Part shown: in pieces, positions 1 to 11,200 of the stretch
Layout of the letters: each line of letters starts with the position of its first letter
Numbering within the stretch: the stretch's first letter is position 1
Assembly: GCA_015698045.1 (NCBI GenBank)
Contig: BLAL01000242.1
Span: forward strand, 563,001 to 627,000
Direction: 5' to 3'
Source: Rhizophagus clarus
Taxonomy: Eukaryota; Glomeromycota; Glomeromycetes; Glomerales; Glomeraceae
Length of the DNA stretch: 64,000 bases
The notes under the pieces: generated by a model
What the model saw: the letters and a program-made list of their open reading frames with translations, nothing else
What the model was told of the DNA's origin: nothing
Databases searched by the model: none
Program-made: the position numbers and the translations under genes

Positions 1-746
1 TGTAATTATAAATACAAATGAGCGCCGATATTTGAAGTAAATCCGTGTAAATCTGGGATCTGGCAACGAAAAGAAAGATTCAGGTGATTAATAAAGTGTA
101 TAAGCTTAAATTTTATGCTATTATAAAAATAATATAATAATTAATGAGATAAAATTTTTTAATTGTTTTTTTTTATTATAAAATTTTTCATTTGATAAGT
201 AAAAAATATGTATAAAAAAAAATATTTAACAAAAAAAAAAAAATGAATAGAAATAATGAAAAAAAAAAAATATTTAAATGAAAATGGTTAAATAAAGCCA
301 AATTGGGGCACCTACAAAGAAAAAGCGAACGGAGGAATTTTATGTGATAAATTTTCTACAAATGTAAAGGCATAGATATTATTATTAATAAGAAGTCATT
401 GATAGTTAAATAGGGAGGAATAAATAGGGGGATTATATAGGAATTATATTTACTACATTAATATTAAAGAAAGTACTTTTTTTGTGTGTGAATTTTTTGA
501 AGTGGGGGGGGAGGGTAATATTTATAGGATTCATAATGCAAAATTTTTGACCTCTTTTTGTATTTAGATAGTATGTGTATTTATATATATATAAAAATCT
601 TAAGAGGTGTTGTTACCTGACACCGAAATTTTTTTTTTTTTTTATAAAGAATTTTTTTATTTTAGGATAAATTGAATCTTAAAAAATTGGGAATGTTTTT
701 GATTAAAAATTCCGTTACGCTTTCGCTTTCTTTAAAAACTATTTTC
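1..746. other. AT-rich flank with no gene seen
   Basis: This stretch is AT-rich with several A/T homopolymers and a G-rich patch near 505-515. It lies downstream of the minus-strand gene that ends at 747, so its right end probably holds that gene's 3' untranslated region. I see no open frame or RNA signature. Confidence 0.5.
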
Positions 747-1482
747 TCAATGAGCAACTTCCTGATCGCGAGCGCACACCGTCGACACGTGAATTTTACT
801 TATTGAAGTATCTGACGGTTTCAAGTCAAGAGTTGCAGAGCATTTTAGTTTTTCTTCCTTCCAGTTTGTTGCAAAATATTTATTCTTTAAATAATCTTCA
901 GTAAGAATCTTTTCGTTATTATTAATAAATTTGGGCGAAATAGAAGTTTGAGATGAAGGGTAGCTCATGGAATTTGTAGCAAAAATCACGAGTTTTTGTA
1001 AGTCATCCAATTTACAAGTAGATAAATCGATATTTCGAAACATTTGAACTTTTTTCTTTGAATTATTATTATCAATATGTACATGATTCTAATAATGAGA
1101 AGAAGAAATAAAAAAAAGAAGAAACAAAATAATTTTCGTTACTATAAAAGGAAAATTTTAATAATAAAAAGAAAAAGAAAATGATCATAATTATAAATAC
1201 CTTTTTAGAATTTTTCAAACCTTGAGTTATTTTATAAAGGTTATTAACCAAATCTTCAATTCTAGCCAAACGTTCTGTAAGTAATTTCATACAATTACCA
1301 GAATCATTACAACTATTACAATCCTTTGGATGATTATTATTACGATTGGTTTTAACAATTCTTTCATAAGGAGAAGCATTAAAAGCTTTAGATAATTTAA
1401 TCCTTTGAACTCGGGAACAATTAGATCCTCTTATTTTTTCAAAATATTTGTTACTATTAAGAGATGTCGTTGTGCGAGTCAT
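747..1482 (-). CDS. Small two-exon gene, family member 1 (unknown function)
   Basis: The predicted protein has 196 residues from two exons, 1482-1201 and 1055-747, joined at phase 0 across a GT-AG intron. I chose the ATG at 1482 because the upstream extension is low-complexity lysine/phenylalanine sequence and this start aligns with the paralogue at 31382-32149. Exon 1 has a basic N-terminus containing KIRG, a CxxC pair followed by a DSxNxMKxL stretch, and a helix of the form RxxRIExLVxxLxKxTxGL. Exon 2 opens with FRxIDLxxCxLxxLQKLV and TNxM. Both blocks recur in the paralogue with the intron at the same place. The lone CxxC might be half a metal site, but no second pair is visible. There is no signal peptide or membrane segment. 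I recognise no described family. The exon-2 acceptor is weak, so that junction is the least certain part. Confidence 0.72.
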
Positions 1483-1662
1483 GTTTTTTTTATGAAGAAG
1501 AAAAAAAAAATGTGTATATATATTTATAATTGTTTTGTTTAATAAAATTATTTTTTTCTTTTTAAAATGTTTCTTTTTGTTTTCTTTTTTTTTTAAAAAA
1601 AAAATTCTGGGATTTATATAAAAAAAGGATACCCGCAGTCCGGACTTTCGGATGATTTTCAA

Positions 1663-4600
1663 ATAAAGACATATATAGTTACATAAAAATTGAAATTAGT
1701 TTAAAGGAAATTGAATTCCGTGTATATCCCAACGGAGTTAAAAACCTAAAATGAGTAACATGAAATCAAAATACAGACGGAAATTCATTGTTTTGAAAGC
1801 CATTTATCCACAAAAGAAATTTCTCAATATCCCTAAAATAAAATAAAAAAAATACATTTCGAAAGAAATGTCAAAAAAATAAAGAGTACAATTTGAAAAA
1901 TTTCTCAAATACCTTTTTTTAATACCGTTAAAGTAATTCTAGGAATTTTTTTTTTTTTTTTTATTTTTTTACCATATTTAAAAATTTTTTTTGAAATTTC
2001 ATTGAGAATAATGAATAAAATACTATACAAACTATACAATATTATACACAATTACTATATATAATCAATATATACAAAATATACGGAAAAATTATATAAG
2101 TGGCTGAGAACTAAACCAATGTTAGAAATTGAATGTATAAGAAAATGATCGGTCATTCGGCTTGTGGCTCGGTAATCCAAATAAAGAATTGAAATTTTTT
2201 GTTATGATCTCATTATGCAATTAATTTAACTAGAGTTACACAGTTTTATAACATATAACGAAAAGGGAAACTTTGTTTCTCAATAGACATAACGACCTCG
2301 TTTTAAAATCATCTTTATCTATTATTAGTAATTTGAATAATATTTAAATGATGACGCGATCCAATCCAAATGTTTCATCAAGAAATGCTTTAATCCCTAA
2401 TTAATTCAATTCGTTGCAAACAAGTTTAGAATATAACTGCTTTTTTTTTTGTTTCTCAAACGTTAATGTACGTAATGTTATGGTCCAAGTTATGACATAT
2501 CTAAATTTCTTTTTTGGTCATCATTATCCTTTTATTTCATTGTCCCTTTTTATGTTAGAAACGCAATAAGCCATTTCCATTGTATGAACATAACAATACC
2601 TTCACCTTGTTCTTATCCTTGTTAACAATAAAGTTCGTTGTTATCATTAGTTTTCTTCAGGTTTTAATTCGGTTTAGTCATCAAAATTTTCCATCTTCGT
2701 CGTTATTGTTTGTTAAAAACTGACTAAACAATGAATAACTCCGATATAATCCCAACGCGTGGCTTGCATCAGCTATAAATCGAAATTTTGGTTTTTTTTT
2801 TATATGAGGATGTTGATTTCCTATTTCTTCCATTTTTTCCATACTTGGAAACTTTAATGGTTCGGAGTTTCATTTAAATTTCCTTTTTTAAAAACATTCA
2901 TTTTTTGTATAAACAGTCAGTTATTATGACCGCAGTTATCGGTCAAAAAATATTAAAATAGTACAATCCATTTTTTTAACTCTTACCCGCCACAAAATTT
3001 GCCACAAGGTGATAAAAGCGAATTAAATTGTTACTTTGTTGATCATTTATAAAACGTAATAATAACTCCGTTGTTAATCATATTTATATTATTCATTTTA
3101 TTTTATCCAGTATCTTGGTACGGTAATTCTATTCCGAAAATAATAGTAAAAAAGAGATGATAATAACAATAATATAATAAACAATTTGATCTTTATTTTT
3201 CTTATCTATGAACACAAATCCGCTTTTATAACTTTAAATTTATTCATAAGGGATCGCAACATACCGAGTTTGTCATTAAATCATTAAGCAAAGTGAAGTT
3301 ATTTATTGATCATTTAATGACATCCTGCATTCCTGCCTGGGAAGTTCCAATTAAAGAAATTTTGGTCAATTTATTAGATATCGGATCTTTTTTAAAAATT
3401 TATTTCCGATAAACTTTTGATTTTTTTATTTATTTTTTTTTTTTTTTTCATGTCTAGTTATGTAAAGTATACGAAGTATGTAATATGTAATATTCTTTGA
3501 ACCATGAAAAGAAAATATTATGTTTCTTTTTTTTTTAAATGAATTTATGCTTCAAAAATTCAAATTCAGGGATCAATTCTTACGTTATTTAGTGATCTAT
3601 TGAGTGAATAATACGTATTTAGATTCAAAGAGGCGAAAAAAAACCTTATTCGCTACGTAAGTAGAAATAAATTACCGGTTTTGTTAACTATTATGACAGA
3701 ACGTGACATCATAAAAATGATTTACGCTGCATTGGTGCTTATTGTGGCGAAATTCATCATTTGACTACGCATTATAAAATGAACTTTCACTCTACTCGCA
3801 TTACATGTATTGAAAATATATTGTACAGTTGATCAAAAAGAAATATTTCCGAACTAAAAATAATAACAATACCAATTTTTTGCGATTAAAATTGTTTAAA
3901 ATTAAGGAAATAACCTGTTAAAATTAAATTTATCAAATTTAACCAAAAAATATTAAAAATAAATTGATTGCTGTGCTTAGCATTTCCTTTTCGTTCAATT
4001 GTACGTACTAAAAATAACAATTAAAATGCAAGACAATAAAATTCATGCATACATCAAGAAATAATCAGAAATGAAAAAATTTATCGTCAAACCCTATTAA
4101 ATCAGTTATATACTATAAAAAGTAAAAATATGATTTGTAAAGTTCATTTTTCGATTAAAAGGAAGGAAATCTTTTCTTTTGACAAGTTTGAAGTCGTACA
4201 AGGTCCGATCCCGTAAAGGTTATAGTTCAAGCAATAGTAATTTCTAAAATTGTCGAGATAATAAATTCATTTATTTACTTTGTGTTCTCCATTGTCATAA
4301 TTATTTTAATATTAGTGTTTATTTTTTGTTAAACGAACCACAAATTTATTTTAATAAAAAATGTGCCTAAAATATTGGAATTTATTCTCAATAATAATAA
4401 AAATAAAAATAAAAAAAAAAAAAACGATATGAACATGTGAAATATCTAAAAAAAAAAAAATATATCGGAATTCTCATTTTTTTTTCAATATTTACTATTG
4501 TTATGGTCAAGTGGTTAATTAAATTTTTAAATGATTGGTACGATTAATTATAAACTTTTATTAATCTAAATTAACTTAAAATCTCACTTGTTTCTTTTAT

Positions 4601-4848
4601 TTAATTTTAAGTTTGGTCGATAAAATTTCTTAATTATGTAATTTCTTTGTTTTTTCAAAAGGTTACTAGTTTCAATTTAAGAAATTCCCAAATCTGGTAA
4701 TGACTTGCCAAATATCGGTAAAGAGCGAAAAAAGAAGAAAACCACTTTTTTCAACTTATTTTAATTTATTACATTATATCAATAAGTTGAAAATATCAAT
4801 TATCCTCAGAATTTTTAATTTGTTATAGGAGAAACCTAAAAATGGAAG
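1663..4848. other. Long AT-rich intergenic stretch
   Basis: I find no supported gene here. All frames are broken every few dozen codons and composition is dominated by A/T runs (for example near 1950, 3430 and 4410). The first few hundred bases lie upstream of the gene starting at 1482 and should include its promoter. Confidence 0.5.
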
Positions 4849-4878
4849 ATGATATCAAGAATTCGTTTTTTTCGTAGA

Positions 4879-4983
4879 ATGAAACTAACCAAAGATGGTA
4901 TCACAATTGGGTAAATATTGAAATTTATGGAAGGTGATCGTAAACTGCGTATTATTGGATATACTGGTGATGTTCGGATTTAA
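4879..4983 (+). pseudogene. Short coding-like relic
   Basis: A 34-codon frame from ATG 4879 to TAA 4983 reads like protein but has an in-frame TAA after 11 codons. The second part contains EGDRKLRIIGYTGDVR. The surrounding DNA is slightly less AT-rich than the intergenic background, and a short GC-rich near-palindrome built on GCTAAGCGGGC follows at about 5000-5025. I do not recognise the parent gene. It is most likely a decayed fragment of a dispersed coding or mobile sequence. Confidence 0.25.
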
Positions 4984-4989
4984 TTCCGT

Positions 4990-6049
4990 CAAGTCAGTGC
5001 GCTAAGCGGGCTTAGCGGGCTAAGTGGACTATCAACCTATTATTTCCCCCGCATTATGACGGTAATACTATTTTTAGGTCTCACACTGGTAACACCATCC
5101 TGCAATTCATTCAAACCTTATGACTTATGATTCAAGGAATCAAATTCTGAAATAATAAAAGATCGATGAGAATCGATTATCAATCATGATTTAAAATGAT
5201 TTCAAAACCTTTTAAAGACTGATTTTCAAGTATCATTAGTTCTAATAATAGTAAATTTTTTTTTTCTTGGCTTAGTTTATTAGACACATACATTATACAG
5301 CCCATTATTTAACGATTTATATAATAAATTTTTTTTTTAAAGAGGTCTAAGCCCATTATGCCAGCGGACGGTTATGGCATAATGAAGAATTCGCCACAAT
5401 AAAATCTCTTTCCTAAATAAACACGTGAAGTCATAACATGCATATTATTAATTATACGGAATTGAAACTTTTAAATGTCTTTTATAATCAAAGCCTTTAC
5501 TACATGCAGTAATAGTGTATGCAAGTAATTAATGACAATAAATTTAATAAATAAATGAAAAATTTTCGCGTTGCAAATTTTTTTTTTTCGTTTTCCTAAA
5601 AAGAATCTCTCGTTTCATTTAGTGCATTTTTTATGAAAAAAATGTTGCATCGAAAAATAATTCATTATTTACATTGTAATGACAAATAATTTGTCTGATA
5701 ACGAATATTATAGTCAAAACTCGGTATAATGGTGCTCTCGCAATTATATTATCAGAGAAGAACGTAATTTCGTATTTAGAATTGTCTAATTTTTTTTTTT
5801 TTTTTTAAAATAATCAACTGAATATCATGTTCTTTCTTGCTCATCCACAATGATATATGTTAAATAATAATTTTTTTTTTATAACTTGTATTTTACTTAC
5901 GAAGGATAACGATATTGCGCTTACGAACCAAGTGTTGTCACGTTAACCACGTTAACCGCGTTAATAAAGTCGGATATCTGTAATTTTATATCGCGACGAG
6001 CACTAAATTTAGATTGAACATTACGAAAAATTCATGAAAAAAGTGTAAG
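4990..6049. other. Intergenic, no gene seen
   Basis: The sequence is AT-rich apart from small GC-richer patches at 4995-5030 and 5350-5390, the second containing a GGCATAATG-type motif twice in opposite orientation. I find no frame with coding character and no RNA gene. Confidence 0.4.
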
Positions 6050-6423
6050 AACTTTTTCATGTCTTGTATTTGTTGTATGGCAATAAGTAACCATTTCTTT
6101 TCTAATTTGTTTAATTTTCTCAAAGGAACGAAGCGACTTGCGTGCGTTTCCATAATTTATTTGAGGAATGTTTTATCGCCTTTTCAAAATGGCTTATTTG
6201 TAATTGTATATTCGAATACCAATATTCGTTCGGTTTCGTCCATATTTTATCCGATATTCGATCGGAGTTCGTCCGATTTTCGGATTTCTTTTTTTATTCA
6301 TTCAAATATAACTGCCTACACCATTTTGGAAACTATGACAAAATTAATATAATATACCAAGTTTCAACTATATTAACTTTATCAATATATTCTGGATCGA
6401 GTTGCAAGCCAGCAAGTAAATGA
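6050..6423 (-). pseudogene. Possible decayed coding segment
   Basis: Two overlapping plus-strand frames exist here, but the minus strand reads more like protein. From about 6415 downwards one frame gives LDPEYIDKVNIVETWYI. After one stop (TAG) it continues, and after a second stop (TAA) it runs through NSDRISDKIWTKPNEYWYSN and HFEKAIKHSSNKLWKR before a third stop. Interruptions and the lack of a start suggest a relic. I cannot name the family. The plus-strand frames are probably its shadows. Confidence 0.25.
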
Positions 6424-6429
6424 TGATTT

Positions 6430-8247
6430 AGATAAGTTAAAGGTAATTAAACGAAGTTTTAATGTTAATAATGTTGGTAGATCAATAATTGAAGTTCTAA
6501 TTTATCAGTTTTTTTTTTTTTTTTTTTGGAAAAATTTAATTTACAAATGTCAGAAATTTCAGAAATTTAAGATATTAATTCATTTCTTGTAAACCTTATA
6601 GGAACATTAGAGAAAAATGAAAATGCATATCATTAATTTCTATTTAAAATATTTGAAATCTTCTTGATGATATTTTTAAAGGTAAATTTTTAAAATTACA
6701 AAGATTTTTAATGCCTTTTCACGACTGAAACTTGTAATTTCTAATTCGTCCATAGAAAAAGCAGTCAATTTGAAGGCATCAAATTTAAAAAGTTTTTGGC
6801 GATGAATTTTTTAATTATTTAGCAAATCTTGGAGCTAATACCAATTATCAAGACCGCTGACCTATCTAGATTTAGACAAGTAAATAATTTAACCTTTGAT
6901 CATCATTAATTACATAATTCATGGAACGTCAATTAGATCGAACAAAAATAAGACGAGTGAGTATTCACAAGTGTATTGTATTATTGTATTGAAAATTCGT
7001 AGTAGTATCTGATTGTAATGTTCTAGCAATGATTAAGAACAAATTTATGAATAATAAATTTTTATTAAACAAATTTCAGGAAAAATATAATAGGAAACGC
7101 CAGATGATTACATTTACCAAAATACTACCAAAATAAGAAAATTATATACATTTTTGATGATTTTTAAATGTAAAAAGGTAAATGAGATTTTTCTTATTTT
7201 GGAAAATTGTACATTTATAATATTAATCCATATATATTTTTCTTATGCAGTTATAACATACAACGTATGATAAGGGTTTTCCGCAAATCACACATATAAT
7301 AATATGGACCGGTCTTAAACCTTTCCTTTTTGATTTAAGAGTCGATTTCCAACGATTCGGAAAATTCAAAAATTGAATTCGACACAACTATTCCTTATCA
7401 GTTAACGTAAGTTAATATAGTAATGTCGTATTTATTAAAAATAACATGCCATCCTATTATGTTTATTAAATAAACATGTGGGCAGATCGATGTAAGCAAT
7501 GACGTCAAGAAATTTTTGTTACAAAGTATAATTGTATGGTTGTAGAAACCGGTGGTAATGTATGAATTATCTATCCACTTTCACATGATGCACATGGCGA
7601 TATAAGCCACACGCATTATTTCTCTGTGAACAAACAATCACTATCACGTTCCGGGCTAACCTATAGTCGATCATTTATTAATTTTCCCACCGGTGTTTAA
7701 TCTCCATTTGGAACTAAATATTTTTTCTTTTATTAGATAACAGATTCTACAGCCCAATTGACGCAGCTTTGGCTTTTTTTTTATTGATCGATAATGACGT
7801 TAACATAATAACTTCTGGATTCGTTGTTCATGATGTGGGGGGACAGAAATATTTAACAATTATTCATCTTTATATTCAATATTCAAAAATCTCAATTTTT
7901 GGGTTCAAAGTTTTGAACCAGTTTTATTTGTTTAATACGTAATGATTAAAAAAGAACTAATTTCAGTATGAGTTACCAAAGATTTCACTAGAATAATTGA
8001 TTACTATTGGATAGTCAATAAGGACCCCATATATTGATGTTTTTCTATTTTTGGGTAAAATCCTGTAATGTTTCTCTTAATAAACCTACTTTTTTTTATC
8101 AACTCATTTTGTGGGCGGAAATTACTTAAATCTATCGTATAAAAATATTATTATTAGATCGTTTAAAGTTTAGGAATCAGGGGAAAAAAAAAAAAAATTT
8201 CTCTCGCACAATTATTTCTTGTAATCAACTATTAAATTTATTAACGG
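6430..8247. promoter_or_regulatory. Upstream region of the peroxidase fusion gene
   Basis: About 1.8 kb without a gene precedes the ATG at 8248. It is AT-rich and contains a poly-A tract at about 8184-8196 and a pyrimidine-rich leader shortly before the start codon. The promoter of the 17-exon redox gene should lie here. I see no motif that I can assign to a named regulator. Confidence 0.35.
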
Positions 8248-11200
8248 ATGTATAAATATATCATCATTTTCGGTTCATATCTTATTCTTTTCATACTTTC
8301 GATCAAAACGGTTGAAAGCCGCTCACTTGATGGAAGTGATAATAACCTTCGTTATCCTGATAATGGAAAACCATTACAACCTTATATGAGAGAGTTCCCT
8401 TCGGACCCATTTTATCCTGATGGCGAGGGGAAAATGTTAAAATCACCTGCTAGCTCGATGATCAATTGTACAGATCCCTTGCCAGAAGGGACTTATCCTT
8501 CGCCACGTTGTATCTTCGATCAATTTACATATAATTTGAGTCTTTTTGACGTGAAAAGACAATCGGAACTTCGATCAAATCGAAAAACTAGCCATATGGT
8601 GACATGGTTTGGACATTATATTTCATTTGATATCAGTTCATCAAGTAATGGAATTCCTTTAACGCAATTATATATACCCGCTGATGATGCAAATTATAAT
8701 CCTCCTGATTCAATCCCAATCACGAAGTCACTTCCGTTTAACTCATCCGGTCCTGATACTCCTGATACTCCTGATACGTTGAATTCTGTACGCAATGGAG
8801 TTAGAGTTGTAACCCCATTTCTTGATTTAAATATGATCTATGGTTTATCTGATGATGATCTTAAAAATTTACGTGATGGAACTAGTTGTAAATTGTTAAC
8901 AAGTAATAATGGAAAATATCCATCAAAAGATATTTATGGAATGTATAAATGGGGAATAAATGCAGAACGAGCTTTGACTTTATTCACTTTGGCAATTAAT
9001 ACTGTATGGATTCGTGAACATAATCGTCAATGTGATGAACTATTTGAAAAATATGGTAACTCTTGGACTGATCAACAATATTTTGAAGAATCGAGACGTT
9101 GGACCATTGCATTATACCAAAAGACTGTATCTGAAGAATATCTTGGTGTTGTTACTGGACATCCTCTTCCGGCTTACGAAGGGTATAAATCAGACATAAT
9201 TCCTGGTATCGATACTTTTTTTTCCACGGTTACGTTCAGATATGGTCATACAGAATTAAGGTGAGTGTTTCATGTTTAAAATAGATTATTATTTTTTTTT
9301 TTTTTTTAAATGTAGTTATATATTTTTATTTTCTTTTTAGTGACAAGTATCGAATTCAAAATGAATATGGTGATACAATTGTTGACCTGACGTTGAGTCA
9401 AATAATAAATCAAAATCTTGTAGAAATTTTTGGTCTAAGTAATGTCTTACGTTCAATGGCTTTACAAAGACAAGAGGAGATTGACATTTTTTTCAGCGAT
9501 TCTGTATGTATTATTCTTTTTTAAAAATATACATTTTTTTTTTTTTTAAAAAAAAGAAAAGAGGATTAATTTAATTTTAATTTTTAATTTCACAAAGACA
9601 AGGAATTTTGTAAGCATGGAACCCAATGTTTATGATATACCCGCATTTGATGTTTTAAGGTCTAGGGAACGAGGTATATAGTACGGAATTTATTTATTTG
9701 AAGCTAAAAAATTTTGATAATTAATAAGACATTTTTAGGTATTGCATTGTATAACACGGTTCGAGAAGCTTATGGGTTAGAAAGAAAAAGTACGTGGAGT
9801 GAAGTGACAAGTAACGTATATCTTCAAAATAGATTACAATTTTTATATCCAAACGGACCTGATGCAGCAGAATCATTTGTTGGAGCTTTTTGTGAAGACC
9901 ATGTAGAAGGTTCAAATTTTGGACAACTATTAAATGAGAGCATAGTGAGACAGGTAGTATTATTAAAAATTGATACTTAATAAACCAAATTTATTAATAA
10001 CTTTACCAAAAAAAAAAAAAAAAATAGTTTAATCGTATTCGAGAAACCGATAGATTTTGGTGGGAATCAAACGAAATGTTTAATGAAGATGAAAAATCAA
10101 CTTTAAGAAATACAACATTTCATGATATTATAGTTCGTAATCTTAAAATTGATGATGATGGCTCTCAATTTATTAGAAATCTTTGGATGGTTCAACCAAA
10201 TACTGAATTAGTAAGCGAAGATGACGAAGTATATAAAACCCAAGTTGGTCCTTGGTCTCTTTATTCCATTAGATATTATTTGGATAACACTTATATTCAT
10301 TTTAAAGTTGAGTTTCAAACCACTGGAGGCGAAGGTTGGTTTGGAATGGTAAGCATAATACTAACAGATACTAACGCAGTCATAAGTATATTGTATTTAT
10401 TTATTAACTTTTTAAAATAAATTTTTATTAAGGGTTTTGATCCATCTGACTTAGGTATGAAAGATGCAGAATTTATTGTAGGAATTGTAAGATCGTAAAA
10501 TTATTTATTAATATTATGATATTAATTATATATTAGTTACATTTAATTGAAAATTATATTTTTTGCCTTATAGGTCAAAAATAATGATATAGAACTATCA
10601 AATTATGATGCCGCTGCACAAGGATATCATCCACCTGAGAAACGAAATTCGGAAGGTCTTGAAATCAAAAATAAAACTGTCACACCTGACGGTAAAGCAA
10701 CAATTTTATTTGATAGACTTTTGGATCCACCCAATCGTAAAAAAATTCTAAACAAACAAATGAAATGTATGTAATATTCAGAAAAATAAAAAGCTTTTTA
10801 ATCTTGAATCGAGATTTAATCAAATTTAATTCTTATAGATATTATGGCATATAATCCAATGAGTAGCGTGTTTGGCTATCATGAGCATAATCGTCAGATG
10901 ATCCTTATTAATTTTTATACGAGTGAAATATCTGCAACTAGCATGACAGGATTACAAATACAAAATACGCGCTTCTTTCATGGATTAGGAATGTTTTTAG
11001 CATGGTGGTATGTACAATATGTAATACCAAATTTAATATTTTATTTTAATCATATTCACACGTTAAAATTTTATTAGTGTATTATTCCCAATATCGATTT
11101 TTATCGTTCGATTTTTTAAACACACCAATAATTACTTGAAGATTCATCGTATCATACAACTTCTTGGTGGTGTTTCGGTATCTACATTCGGTGCAGCAGC

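Noticed and set aside
6059-6423. Two overlapping plus-strand frames of 93-97 codons
   Set aside because: They are Phe/Ser/Ile-rich with shadow-like composition, and the minus strand reads more like a decayed protein.
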